64,000 nucleotides of DNA from Paraburkholderia lycopersici (GCF_900096975.1 NZ_FMYQ01000002.1:62001-126000); one strand, 5' to 3'. Counted from the first letter of the stretch, positions 53,339 through 61,523 are shown. The notes: a model not told the origin generated them from the letters alone. Translations and numbers: made by a program.

Positions 53339-54172
53339 CTATCGGTCCTGCGGTGCAAGAAAATGCGCGAGCAACTCTGCGCGCAATGCGCCGTAGCGGG
53401 CGTCCTCGCGGCGCCTCGGCCGCTCCAGATCGACAGTCGCGATCTGGGCCACCCGGCCCGGCTGGCTGTCGAGCACGACGACGCGGTCGGCCAGATAGAT
53501 CGCCTCGTCGATATCGTGCGTGACGATGACAATCGTGGTCCGTTCCTGCTGCCATAGATGCAGCAGTTCCCGCTGCATCTTGAGCCGCGTAAGGGCGTCC
53601 AGCGCGCCGAACGGCTCATCGAGCAGCAATACGTCCGGCCGGCCCACCAGCGCGCGGGCGATGGCCGCGCGCTGCGACATACCGCCCGACACCTGCTGCG
53701 GATACGCATTCTGATACGCATGCAGGCCGACTCGGTCCAACTGCGAAGTGGCCCGCCGGCGTCGTTCGTCGCGGCTCAAGCCGGTCCGCGTCAACGCCAG
53801 TTCTACGTTCTCAAGCAGAGTCAGCCACGGAAACAGCCGGTGGTCCTGAAACACCAGCGAACAGCTCGAACGCGTGCCGCGCACCGGCATGTCATCGTGC
53901 AACACCTCGCCGTCGTAGTCGGGATCGAGTCCGGCCAGCAGACGCAGCAAGGTCGACTTGCCGCAACCGCTCGCGCCGACTATAGCGACGAACTCGCCCG
54001 CTGCGATATTCAGGCTGACGCCTTCAATCGCAGTAACGGGCCGCCCCTCCAGCGCGAAGCGCTTACCGACACCATGCAGGTCAAGCCGCCCGCTCTGTGG
54101 CCCACCGTCCCGCGGGGCGCCGCGAGCGGCGATCAATCCGGGATCTGCAATGCCATTCATTTCACCCGCCAT
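53339..54172 (-). CDS. ABC transporter ATP-binding protein, SsuB/TauB (nitrate/sulfonate/taurine) type
   Basis: A 277-residue ATPase. Walker [18 protein letters not shown]-loop LVFQDHRLFPWLT, signature VSGGMSQRAAIARAL, Walker B VLLLDEPFGALDALTR and switch VTHDIDEAIYLAD are all intact and typical of SsuB/TauB. It overlaps exbD by 11 bases. Its probable partners are the two SsuC-type permeases encoded in the divergent operon (57673-59328) and the binding protein at 61621-62730. Confidence 0.94.
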   Translation of the reverse strand: MAGEMNGIADPGLIAARGAPRDGGPQSGRLDLHGVGKRFALEGRPVTAIEGVSLNIAAGEFVAIVGASGCGKSTLLRLLAGLDPDYDGEVLHDDMPVRGTRSSCSLVFQDHRLFPWLTLLENVELALTRTGLSRDERRRRATSQLDRVGLHAYQNAYPQQVSGGMSQRAAIARALVGRPDVLLLDEPFGALDALTRLKMQRELLHLWQQERTTIVIVTHDIDEAIYLADRVVVLDSQPGRVAQIATVDLERPRRREDARYGALRAELLAHFLAPQDR

Positions 54173-54572
54173 TGGCCGTCAGTACAGAGAGCTTCGATAC
54201 CCCCGAGCGCTCGATTGCCGCCATAGCTTTCGCGACGGTGCCGTACGGGACCCCCTCGTCGGCCTGCAGGTTGAGCGCAAGGTCCTTGTTCACGGCAACG
54301 CGCGCGCGCAGTTCCGCTTCGAGCAGCGCAAGCGGCAACTCTCGTTTATCGACGAACACCTTGCCCTGCGCATCGACGCTCACCGTCACCGCCTTGACCT
54401 GCTGCGGCGGCGCCGTGGTCGCGGTTTTAGGCAGGTTAACGTGTACGGCGTTGTTCAGCAGCGGCGCGGTGACGATAAACGCGACGAGCAACACCAGCAT
54501 GACGTCTACAAGTGGCGTGATGTTGATTTCGCCGAGGACTTCGTCGTTATCGGAAGAGGTCGAGAAGGCCAT
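54162..54572 (-). CDS. exbD: ExbD, TonB system component
   Basis: A 136-residue inner-membrane protein with one membrane segment (LVDVMLVLLVAFIVTAPLL) and a periplasmic domain. EINITPLVDVMLVLLV contains the Asp essential for the proton-driven motor. It starts one base into the exbB stop and overlaps the SsuB-type gene by 11 bases. It works with ExbB to energise TonB. A dedicated TonB set within a sulfonate-type operon suggests uptake of a large or scarce substrate through a TonB-dependent receptor, which is not inside this window. Confidence 0.95.
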   Translation of the reverse strand: MAFSTSSDNDEVLGEINITPLVDVMLVLLVAFIVTAPLLNNAVHVNLPKTATTAPPQQVKAVTVSVDAQGKVFVDKRELPLALLEAELRARVAVNKDLALNLQADEGVPYGTVAKAMAAIERSGVSKLSVLTANGG

Positions 54573-55333
54573 TATGCGAACACCTTCTCACCAGACTTCG
54601 CGCCCGTTGCCGTGTCAGACTGAGCCTTTCCGCCCGGCGTGCGTGCGGACGGCGCGAGTGAGACGAGCCGGAAGTCGCTGCGCTGTGTCAGGTTGATCAA
54701 ATCGGTTGCATAGTCATCGAGCTCGGCATTCACAACCTTCAGGCGACGCAAGAAGAAGTTGTACGCAAGCACGGCGGGCACCGCTACCGCGATACCGATG
54801 CCGGTCGCGACGAGCGCCTCGCCAATCGGACCTGCGACCACGTCGATGCTGGCCGACGCACGGTGTGTAATCGCAGTGAGCGCGTGAATGATCCCGAACA
54901 CGGTTCCGAACAGTCCAACGAACGGCGCGGTGCTTCCGATCGACGCCAGCACGGCGAGTCCGCTTTCCAGCGAACGCCGTTCTTTCTGTATCTGCTGGCG
55001 CAGATGCCGCTCGAGCAGTTCCTGACGGTCCCAACTGTGTTCGAGATCATGTGCGGCGACCTGCGCGCCACCCGGGCCAGCGGCCGAACCCGACAGCGCA
55101 CCGAATCCCGCCTGCGCCAGACGCGCCTTTGGTCCAGGCTGCGCATCCTGCAGCGCGGCCGCAGCCGCAAGGTCGGGAGCGCTCCAGAACCGACGGCTGA
55201 ACACGCGATCGCGACGTGCAACATAGATGTGCTGGATCGCCTTGACGACGATGAGTACCCAAGTGACCACGGAAAATGCGACAAGGGTCCAGAGCGCGCC
55301 CTGGACGATGTATGTAGTCGAAAAGTCGTTCAT
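54572..55333 (-). CDS. exbB: ExbB, TonB system component (MotA/TolQ/ExbB family)
   Basis: A 253-residue membrane protein. TLVAFSVVTWVLIVVKAIQH is the first membrane segment; SIGSTAPFVGLFGTVFGIIH and GPIGEALVATGIGIAVAVPA are the conserved MotA/TolQ/ExbB pair. It forms the pentameric proton channel that drives ExbD and TonB. It lies 53 bases after tonB in the same operon. Confidence 0.95.
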   Translation of the reverse strand: MNDFSTTYIVQGALWTLVAFSVVTWVLIVVKAIQHIYVARRDRVFSRRFWSAPDLAAAAALQDAQPGPKARLAQAGFGALSGSAAGPGGAQVAAHDLEHSWDRQELLERHLRQQIQKERRSLESGLAVLASIGSTAPFVGLFGTVFGIIHALTAITHRASASIDVVAGPIGEALVATGIGIAVAVPAVLAYNFFLRRLKVVNAELDDYATDLINLTQRSDFRLVSLAPSARTPGGKAQSDTATGAKSGEKVFA

Positions 55334-55386
55334 TGAAACCTCTGGTACGTAAAGACGTGAATGTGGACGGATATTGATGCTCGACG

Positions 55387-56211
55387 CTAGCCGAGCCGGA
55401 AATCGATGGGCACCTTGACCCAGCCGTCGGTTGCGGTCGCGCCGCGCCTGGCCGGGACAAACGACCAGTTGGAAACCGCCTTGAGCGCGGCTTCATCGAG
55501 CATCTTCCGGCCACTGCTGACAGCGACACTGACGCTATCGGGACGGCCGCTTGCGAGCACATGCACTCTCAGCACGACGTGCCCTTCCCAACCTTGGTCC
55601 TGCGCAACGGGCGGATAGACGGGAGCAGGGTTGTGCAGATAATCGGCGTCGCCGCTCGGCTCTGTCACCGGCTCGGGTGATGCGGGCGCTACCACAGGGG
55701 CCGGGGTTGTCGGCGCGACCGCGACGGCGTTCGGTGCCGGCGCGTTTTGCGCGGGCTGCGCGACGACGGGCGTCGAAGGAGCCGGCGCGGGGCGCGGCGC
55801 AACGGTGGGTCTAACCGGCGCTGCGCGTGGCCTCGCCGGCGGCGCTGCCTTCTGTGGCAACGGCTTTTGCGGCAACGGCTTCGGCGGCGTAACGGTCTCC
55901 GGAAGCGGCTTGGGCGGCGTTACCTGCAGGATCACCTCGACAGGTCGCAGGACTGCGGGCTGCGCATGCGCCAGAGGAGTGTGCGTCACGCGCCACGCGA
56001 TAGCAGCGTGCAGCGCGATCGCGAGCAGGGCAACACCGCTCACCACACGCCAGTCAGGGCGCGCGAAGTCAACGCGTGTCGGCTGCCACATCGATATGGA
56101 TGTCGAAGCAACGGGCGCGATCTGCGACACCTGGCGCAGCGCCAACGCTCGGCGTCTCATGACACGTGCGGCAGCTCTGCCATCGCCCTGCCCGAAGGTC
56201 AATGTGCTCAT
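55387..56211 (-). CDS. tonB: TonB
   Basis: A 274-residue energy transducer. A cytoplasmic start of about 50 residues precedes the membrane segment VVSGVALLAIALHAAIAWRV; a Pro/Ala/Lys-rich spacer follows with repeats of PPKPLP and PLPQK; the C-terminal TonB domain contains PVYPPVAQDQGWEGHVVLRV and ALKAVSNWSFVPARRG. The start MSTLTFGQGD has AAGGA at good spacing. The gene is first in the leftward operon, 86 bases downstream of a sigma-54 promoter. Confidence 0.93.
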   Translation of the reverse strand: MSTLTFGQGDGRAAARVMRRRALALRQVSQIAPVASTSISMWQPTRVDFARPDWRVVSGVALLAIALHAAIAWRVTHTPLAHAQPAVLRPVEVILQVTPPKPLPETVTPPKPLPQKPLPQKAAPPARPRAAPVRPTVAPRPAPAPSTPVVAQPAQNAPAPNAVAVAPTTPAPVVAPASPEPVTEPSGDADYLHNPAPVYPPVAQDQGWEGHVVLRVHVLASGRPDSVSVAVSSGRKMLDEAALKAVSNWSFVPARRGATATDGWVKVPIDFRLG

Positions 56212-56296
56212 CGGAAAATCCTTTCTGCCCAATCGCATAAGTCGGTAAAGAGAGAGACCCGCCGCCTTGACGACAAGCGGCAGACCGGCCACATTG

Positions 56297-56312
56297 AGCA
56301 GGTTCCATGCCA
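56297..56312 (-). promoter_or_regulatory. Sigma-54 (-24/-12) promoter of the tonB operon
   Basis: On the minus strand TGGCATGGAACCTGCT matches the TGGCAYG-N4-YTGCW consensus with GG and GC at the correct 10-base distance. Transcription should begin about 12 bases downstream and reach the tonB start codon at 56211. It differs in one base from the promoter at 60734-60749. Confidence 0.85.
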
Positions 56313-56423
56313 TTCTTTCCGCAGTGCGCCATAACCGCGTTGCCAGCCCCGATTCGCACGACGACCGCGTCACACGGCCCTTGCATGAATGACGCACGAC
56401 ACTGCCGCGCCCTGCTGCAAGCA

Positions 56424-56448
56424 CAACAGTGAATGCTTGGCGCTGTTG
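56424..56448. promoter_or_regulatory. Candidate enhancer (upstream activator site) between two sigma-54 promoters
   Basis: CAACAG (56424-56429) and CTGTTG (56443-56448) form an inverted repeat with 13 bases between them. It is roughly equally distant, 110-130 bases, from both -24 elements. The left flank GCACAACAGTGAATG resembles GCACAACGGGAACG at 60517-60530, upstream of the third sigma-54 promoter. Confidence 0.5.
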
Positions 56449-56558
56449 CCAATTGACCACCGCCACACGCTACGCAGCCCAGTCGTTCAGCAGGCTGAGT
56501 ACGCGTCGATGCCCGGAAAGGCCGACGCAATCCACACGCGGTGACGGCACTGCCCACC

Positions 56559-56574
56559 TGGCGCGGACCTTGCT
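56559..56574 (+). promoter_or_regulatory. Sigma-54 (-24/-12) promoter of the DszB-like/permease operon
   Basis: TGGCGCGGACCTTGCT matches the -24/-12 consensus, including TTGCT at -12. The predicted transcription start at about 56586 lies 22 bases before the first gene's ATG. Confidence 0.85.
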
Positions 56575-56607
56575 CAAAATAGATCTGATGACCCTCCGAC
56601 TGATTCC

Positions 56608-57636
56608 ATGACCGACACACGCCCTTCAGCCGCACCCGCCTCGTCCACTCCGCTGACGTACGCACGTTCACCCGTCCCGACGCCGCTCGGTATCGCCATC
56701 CATCTTGGCTGGCTCAACGGCGACTGGTCGGAGAATGGTGTCGCAATCAGATCGGCGCAAAGCGGCGTCGCCCTTGCCGATCGCGTGTCGCAGAACGAGC
56801 ACATGCTTGCGAACTCTTTCTTCCAGGGCGGCAGCATTCCTGCGATGTGGGCGCGCTCACGCGGTGCCGATACCCGCGTGATAGGCCTGTCCTGGATCGA
56901 CGAAACGCAGCAGATCGTCACGCTCGCGTCGTCCGGAATTCAGGGTGTGAAGCAACTGCGCAGTCGGCGGCTCGGCTTGCCGCTGCGTCAGCACGACACC
57001 ATCGATGTGAATCGGGCAACCGCATTGCGCGGCTTTCTGAACGCACTCAGTCTGGAAGGGCTGACGGCACGCGATGTCGAGTTCGTCGATATCGACGCCC
57101 ACGCAGTGCCGAATGCGACGCCATATCTGCGCGATATCGAAGCCTTGCGCGCCGGCACGGTGGACGCCATTTATGTGAAGGGCGCGCATGGCGAGCTGGC
57201 GGTACGCGGCAGCGCGTACCGCTGCGTTATCGATCTCGGTTTCCATCCCGATCCTCTCGTGCGCAACAACAACGGCACACCACGACCGCTCACAGTCAAC
57301 GGCGCGGTGCTGAAAAACTTTCCCGATCTCGTAGATGGCTTTCTACGCCTCATTGCCGCCGCAGGCGACTGGGCCCGCGTCCACCAGCGCGAGACTCTGG
57401 AATTCGTCAGCCGCGAAGCGGGTGCGCCGGTGACCGCAGTCCAATCGGCGTACGGCAACCGGCTGCATTTGCACCTCGGTATCGATCTCGCGCAGGGCTC
57501 GATCGAAGCACTCGGTACGTTCGGGCACTTCCTGTTCGAGCACGGCTACCTGCCGACGGCCTTCAGCGTCGCCGACTGGATACATCCCGGACCGCTTGCT
57601 CGCGTCGACGCCCTGCGCAACGCGCGCAGCGCCTGA
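56608..57636 (+). CDS. DszB-like / SsuA-fold protein without signal peptide
   Basis: A 342-residue protein of the periplasmic-binding-protein fold but with no signal peptide. The beginning LTYARSPVPTPLGIAI and FFQGGSIPAMWARSRGADTR resemble the desulfinase DszB of dibenzothiophene desulfurisation (which has LTY-x-N-C-PVP and RFGGEIPP). The place of the catalytic Cys27 of DszB is Ser21 here, and that of Arg70 seems to be Phe72. A cytoplasmic enzyme with different chemistry, or a cytosolic binding protein, is therefore likely. It is first in a sigma-54 operon, directly before two SsuC-type permease genes. Confidence 0.8.
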   Translation: MTDTRPSAAPASSTPLTYARSPVPTPLGIAIHLGWLNGDWSENGVAIRSAQSGVALADRVSQNEHMLANSFFQGGSIPAMWARSRGADTRVIGLSWIDETQQIVTLASSGIQGVKQLRSRRLGLPLRQHDTIDVNRATALRGFLNALSLEGLTARDVEFVDIDAHAVPNATPYLRDIEALRAGTVDAIYVKGAHGELAVRGSAYRCVIDLGFHPDPLVRNNNGTPRPLTVNGAVLKNFPDLVDGFLRLIAAAGDWARVHQRETLEFVSREAGAPVTAVQSAYGNRLHLHLGIDLAQGSIEALGTFGHFLFEHGYLPTAFSVADWIHPGPLARVDALRNARSA

Positions 57637-57672
57637 TTGCCGCCTTCACACCGACAGGACATCCGTCGCCTT

Positions 57673-58500
57673 ATGAGCTCTATCCATTCGTTGAATCATG
57701 TCGTTGTCAAACGCGACGCCGCGATTCATCGCGCCCGCGTCATCTGGCGCCGCCTGTCGGCGCACGCCACGTATGCGATCTCGCCAATGCTGCTGCTCTC
57801 GCTGTGGGCATGGGTCGCGCAATCCGGACTATTTCCGCCGCAGATTCTCTCCTCGCCGCTCGACGTGTGGCGCGACTTCCTCATGTTGCTCGAATCCGGC
57901 GAACTGCAGGACAACCTGGGTATCAGTATGGTGCGTCTGCTAGCCGGGTTCGTGGTCGGCGCGCTACCCGGCATTGCCTTCGGTATTGCGCTCGCGCTAT
58001 CGCGATCAGTCGAGGCCTATTGCGGATGGACTTTCGCCACATTGAGACAGATGCCGACGCTGGTGATGATTCCGATGTTCGTCCTTGTCTTCGGGGTCGG
58101 TGAAACGCTCAAGATCGTGATCGTCGCAAAGGCCACGTTTTTCCCGGTAGCGCTCGCGACGTGCGAAGCCGTGCGCGCTCTGCCGCGTGCTCAACTCGAA
58201 GTCGCGCAGTTGCTGAAACTGCGCGGCTGGGTGCTGTATCGCCGGGTCGTCCTGCCGGCGGTGGCGCCGGGCATTGTCACCGGCATTCGCATCGCTCTCA
58301 GCCGCTCATGGCTCGTGCTTATATCAGCGGAACTGCTCGCCGCCGATAGCGGCGTCGGAGAAATGATGCAACTCGCACGCCAGTCGCTACAGACGGATAC
58401 GGTGATGGTCTGCATCTTCATAGCGGGTGCGGTCGGCTTTTTGTTCGATCGCATCCTGCGCGGCATCGAACGAAGCGTGCTGCGCTGGCAGCGCGCCTGA
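57673..58500 (+). CDS. ABC transporter permease, SsuC/TauC type
   Basis: A 275-residue inner-membrane permease. ISPMLLLSLWAWVAQSGLFP is the first membrane segment and QILSSPLDVWRDFLML the typical periplasmic stretch of SsuC. The EAA loop is EVAQLLKLRGWVLYRRVVLP, followed by PAVAPGIVTGIRIALSRSWL. About six membrane helices. MSSIHSLNH is preferred as start; a TTG at 57637 would overlap the preceding stop. It follows the DszB-like gene by 36 bases. Confidence 0.92.
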   Translation: MSSIHSLNHVVVKRDAAIHRARVIWRRLSAHATYAISPMLLLSLWAWVAQSGLFPPQILSSPLDVWRDFLMLLESGELQDNLGISMVRLLAGFVVGALPGIAFGIALALSRSVEAYCGWTFATLRQMPTLVMIPMFVLVFGVGETLKIVIVAKATFFPVALATCEAVRALPRAQLEVAQLLKLRGWVLYRRVVLPAVAPGIVTGIRIALSRSWLVLISAELLAADSGVGEMMQLARQSLQTDTVMVCIFIAGAVGFLFDRILRGIERSVLRWQRA

Positions 58501-58518
58501 ACGCACAGGCCCTACACG

Positions 58519-59328
58519 ATGAATCCACTCGACCTCGCAAACGACCATCCTTCCGCCGCGCGCGCGACGGCTCCGCACAGATGGCAACGCGGCCGCGCCC
58601 TGTTGCTGCCCGCGCTGCTGCTACTCGCCTGGGAATGGGCATCGCACCGCGACGCCGCCATGGCCTACGCGTTCACACCGATCGAAACTGTGCTCGCAAC
58701 GCTCTGGGGCCTGTTGCGCGGCGCGGACCTCTGGATCAACGTGGAGGCGAGTCTCGCCCGCACGCTCGCGGGGTTCGTCGCCGGAGTGGCGGGCGGCATC
58801 GCGTGCGGCGCGCTGATGGCGCGGTCGCGGCTCGCCGCCCGCGCCATCGGTCCGATCTATCACTTGTTACGGCAAGTGCCGTTGCTCGGCCTCATCCCGC
58901 TCATCAGCCTGTGGTTCGGCACAGGTGAGTTGGCGAAAACACTGGTGATCGTGCTCGCGAGTTTCTACCCGGTCGTACTCAATACGTTCGAAGGGTTGAG
59001 CGGAGTCGATCCGCGTCACCTCGAAGTCGCGGCGCTCCTGGATCTGGGTCCATGGCGCCGTCTGACGCGGGTCCTGCTGCCGGCAGCGCTGCCGTCGATT
59101 CTCACCGGCGTGCTGCAGGCGCTGCCTTTCGCATGGGTCAGCGCGGTCGCGAGCGAATTGCTTTTCACTGCGGGTGCGGGGCTCGGCGGCATGATATTGA
59201 ATGCCCAAGCGGGTGCGCGGATGGACGTGATCGTCGTCGCCGTCCTCGCGGTAACCGCGCTAGCCGCTCTGATGAACGCCCTTTGCATTCGCATCAGCCG
59301 CCGCTTCGCGCGCCCTTCGTCGCGCTAG
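58519..59328 (+). CDS. ABC transporter permease, SsuC/TauC type (second subunit)
   Basis: A 269-residue permease related to the one before. LLLPALLLLAWEWASHRDAA begins the membrane part, TPIETVLATLWGLLRGADLW follows, and the EAA loop reads EVAALLDLGPWRRLTRVLLP with AALPSILTGVLQALPFAWVS after it. Two different SsuC-type permeases in tandem probably form a heterodimer energised by the SsuB-type ATPase encoded in the tonB operon. It is 18 bases after the first permease gene and ends convergently with the sigma-54 activator gene. Confidence 0.92.
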   Translation: MNPLDLANDHPSAARATAPHRWQRGRALLLPALLLLAWEWASHRDAAMAYAFTPIETVLATLWGLLRGADLWINVEASLARTLAGFVAGVAGGIACGALMARSRLAARAIGPIYHLLRQVPLLGLIPLISLWFGTGELAKTLVIVLASFYPVVLNTFEGLSGVDPRHLEVAALLDLGPWRRLTRVLLPAALPSILTGVLQALPFAWVSAVASELLFTAGAGLGGMILNAQAGARMDVIVVAVLAVTALAALMNALCIRISRRFARPSSR

Positions 59329-59403
59329 ACGCAGGAAAGCGCCCGGTCTTGCGGAAAATTCGCTTGCGCTCGCTGCGCAGCCCGGTACTCCGCGCGCGGG
59401 CGT

Positions 59404-60462
59404 TCAGTTCGCGCCCGCGACGGTGAGCAGTCCAAACTGGACCAGCTTCGCACGGACAACATTGCGGCTCAATCCGATCACCCGCGCCGTGTGGACCTGA
59501 TTGCCGCGGCAATGCTCGTAGGCAGACCTGTACAGACGTTCCTCGATCTGCTCGAGCAGACCGGTCGTGCCGGCGCGTACCAACGCGTCGATCGCCTCCC
59601 CTAGACGGTCGACACACGGCGCCGCCTCCACCTGTGCGGTGACGGGCGGCACCCACACTGCAAGTCGTAGATCCGCTGCCTCAATGCGCGGCTTCGGATT
59701 AATCAGCAGCGCGTGGTGGATCACGTTCTCGAGTTCACGGATATTGCCCGGCCACGGATGCGCGCGCAGCCGATGCAGCGCATCGTCGGTCAGGTCCGGT
59801 GCCGCGATGCCAAGACGCCGCGACAGCACATCGACAAAATGCCGCGCGAGAGGCGCGATATCGTCGAGCCGCTCGCGCAACGGCGGCAGGTTGAGCGGCG
59901 CAACATTCAGACGGTAGTACAGGTCCTCGCGAAACCGGCCGGCACGGACCGCTGCTGGCAGATCGACATTGGATGCAGCGATTACGCGTACATCAACGCG
60001 CACGGGATGGCGCGCGCCGACCCGCACGATCTCGCGCTCCTGCAACACGCGCAGAAGCTTGATCTGGATACGCGGCGCGAGATCCCCGATCTCGTCGAGC
60101 AGCAGCGTGCCGCCCTGCGCGGCCTCGAACCAACCCGCACGCGCATCGGTGGCGCCGCTGAACGCGCCGCGTTCGTGACCGAAGAGTTCGCTCTCGATCA
60201 GCGTTTCAGAAAACGCCCCGCAGTTAACAGCAACAAATGGCTTGTCACGCCTGTCGCTGAATGCGTGGACGAGCCGCGCGACCCGCTCCTTGCCCGTGCC
60301 GCTTTCTCCCGAGATCAACGCAGTGGCGTCGCTAGGTGCGATCAGCAGCAAACGATCGAATAGCAGCCGCGAACGTACGTCGACAAACGCAAATTCCTCC
60401 GCGAGCGCCGTCGCAGAATCGGGCGCGCAACGATCCCTATCCGAAGAGCGATTGACTGACAT
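59404..60462 (-). CDS. Sigma-54-dependent transcriptional activator, SfnR-like (no N-terminal sensor domain)
   Basis: A 352-residue AAA+ activator. Walker A is GESGTGKE (52-59), the sigma-54 contact loop GAFSGATD (99-106) is a variant of GAFTGA, Walker B is LLLDEIGD, and HPWPGNIRELENVIHHALLI precedes the C-terminal Fis-type helix-turn-helix (GNQVHTARVIGLSRNVVRAK). There is practically no N-terminal sensor domain from the chosen Met (MSVNRSS). This is as in SfnR, the sulfone-utilisation activator. The frame is open back to 60813, so the start is uncertain. It probably drives the three sigma-54 promoters nearby. Confidence 0.9.
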   Translation of the reverse strand: MSVNRSSDRDRCAPDSATALAEEFAFVDVRSRLLFDRLLLIAPSDATALISGESGTGKERVARLVHAFSDRRDKPFVAVNCGAFSETLIESELFGHERGAFSGATDARAGWFEAAQGGTLLLDEIGDLAPRIQIKLLRVLQEREIVRVGARHPVRVDVRVIAASNVDLPAAVRAGRFREDLYYRLNVAPLNLPPLRERLDDIAPLARHFVDVLSRRLGIAAPDLTDDALHRLRAHPWPGNIRELENVIHHALLINPKPRIEAADLRLAVWVPPVTAQVEAAPCVDRLGEAIDALVRAGTTGLLEQIEERLYRSAYEHCRGNQVHTARVIGLSRNVVRAKLVQFGLLTVAGAN

Positions 60463-60830
60463 GAGCGAAGAAAGACGGCATACGTATGATCGAATCGCGA
60501 CGCTACCACACCGTTCGCACAACGGGAACGAAAGTAAGCCGCTAACGATATTCCACTCGTGCGTGCATGACGCGCGGTCTTCATCGCGACCACCCGCAAG
60601 TGTTCCACTTCCAACACCGCAGTGCGTCGCTGCACAGAATTCACCAGCGCGCGATGCCGCTTCGAAGGCGCTACGCGCGCCGAGTTCGTGTAACACACCC
60701 TTCAGCCGCGCATCCGCGCTCAACATACGCAACTGGCATGGAAGCTGCTCTTCAGGGCCGCGCGAAAGACAGGCGAACAACACCGCTTGTATCCGCCGCT
60801 CCATTTCTCTCAAACCGACAAAGGACCTTC
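60463..60830. promoter_or_regulatory. Divergent region between the sigma-54 activator and the third operon
   Basis: 368 bases with a sigma-54 promoter at 60734-60749 and an inverted repeat CGTTC-N9-GAACG at 60512-60530 as a possible activator site. The leftward activator frame stays open through most of it. No other gene was recognised. Confidence 0.7.
60734..60749 (+). promoter_or_regulatory. Sigma-54 (-24/-12) promoter of the aldolase/SBP/ABC operon
   Basis: TGGCATGGAAGCTGCT matches the -24/-12 consensus with correct spacing and is identical, except for one spacer base, to the tonB operon promoter on the opposite strand. The predicted start of transcription is near 60761, 70 bases before the first ATG. 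Confidence 0.85.
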
Positions 60831-61523
60831 ATGTCGACCGATACCATCCACGCCGCGGAACTCGGCGAGCCCATCACAACCTTCGTTCAGCACGCGCGTC
60901 GCGACTTCGACAAGGCCGCGCGCGTGTTGAAGGAAACACGCTCCCTGTCCGCGACCAACACGTTCCAGGCCTATGTACGCGTGCCTGGGGAAGCGCTCGT
61001 TGTGAGCCTGCACGCAGCCAGCCCGTGGGCCGACGACCAGCAAGTAAAACCCGTTGTTGCAAGCTTCGACGGGGAAGTGATTTACGGCGACCCGACGTCC
61101 GGTGGCCATGGCAAGCGATATGCCGACGTGTTTCGTCAGCAGGCGGACGTCGGCGTCGTGATTCACGTGCACGGACCGTATCTCGGCGCCTGGGCAAGCG
61201 CCCATCGCAGCTTGCCGATCCAGTATGCGCCGGCGCAACGCTATACGCGCGCGCGAGAGATTCCCATCTATATCGACCGCCGCCCGGGCGAACCCGCCTT
61301 CATCAACGAACAGATCAACCGTGACCCGAACATTCCGGCGATTCTCGAAGCAAACGGAGGCTCCACGTTCTGGGGCAAGGACATCCTCTCGGTGTCGAAA
61401 TACATCCTGATTCTCGAAGAAGGCGCGTATTTCCAGGCCGTCGCCGAGACACTCGGTGGATCGAAGGAATTCGGCCCGGGCGTCCTCGAACAGCAATGGC
61501 GAATGACAGGCCTCGCAGGTTAG
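60831..61523 (+). CDS. Class II aldolase/adducin-fold protein, non-canonical metal site (paralogue)
   Basis: A 230-residue paralogue of the protein at 52601. VIHVHGPYLGAW holds His112 and His114. In place of the third zinc histidine the segment is ILEANGGSTFWGKD (Asn175-Gly176-Gly177), the same replacement as in the paralogue. RYTRAREIPIYIDRRPGEPA and GPGVLEQQWRMTGLAG have counterparts in the other protein. AAGGA precedes the ATG. It is first in the third sigma-54 operon. Function unknown; a lyase, epimerase or binding role toward the imported compound can be imagined. Confidence 0.85.
   Translation: MSTDTIHAAELGEPITTFVQHARRDFDKAARVLKETRSLSATNTFQAYVRVPGEALVVSLHAASPWADDQQVKPVVASFDGEVIYGDPTSGGHGKRYADVFRQQADVGVVIHVHGPYLGAWASAHRSLPIQYAPAQRYTRAREIPIYIDRRPGEPAFINEQINRDPNIPAILEANGGSTFWGKDILSVSKYILILEEGAYFQAVAETLGGSKEFGPGVLEQQWRMTGLAG

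Larger units (their letters stand above)
56212..56607. promoter_or_regulatory. Divergent sigma-54 control region of the tonB and DszB-like operons
   Basis: 396 bases with back-to-back sigma-54 promoters at 56297-56312 (leftward) and 56559-56574 (rightward). In the middle lies an inverted repeat CAACAG...CTGTTG (56424-56448), a candidate enhancer for the activator encoded at 59404-60462. No gene was recognised. Confidence 0.8.

Noticed and set aside
56212..56466. Extension of the tonB frame to a start at 56466
   Set aside because: It would cover the sigma-54 promoter at 56297. MSTLTFGQGD at 56211 has a ribosome-binding site and fits TonB length.
60463..60813. N-terminal extension of the sigma-54 activator to 60813
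   Set aside because: Cys/Arg-rich sequence without a sensor-domain pattern, overlapping the promoter at 60734. It is kept as a doubt, not as the annotated start.
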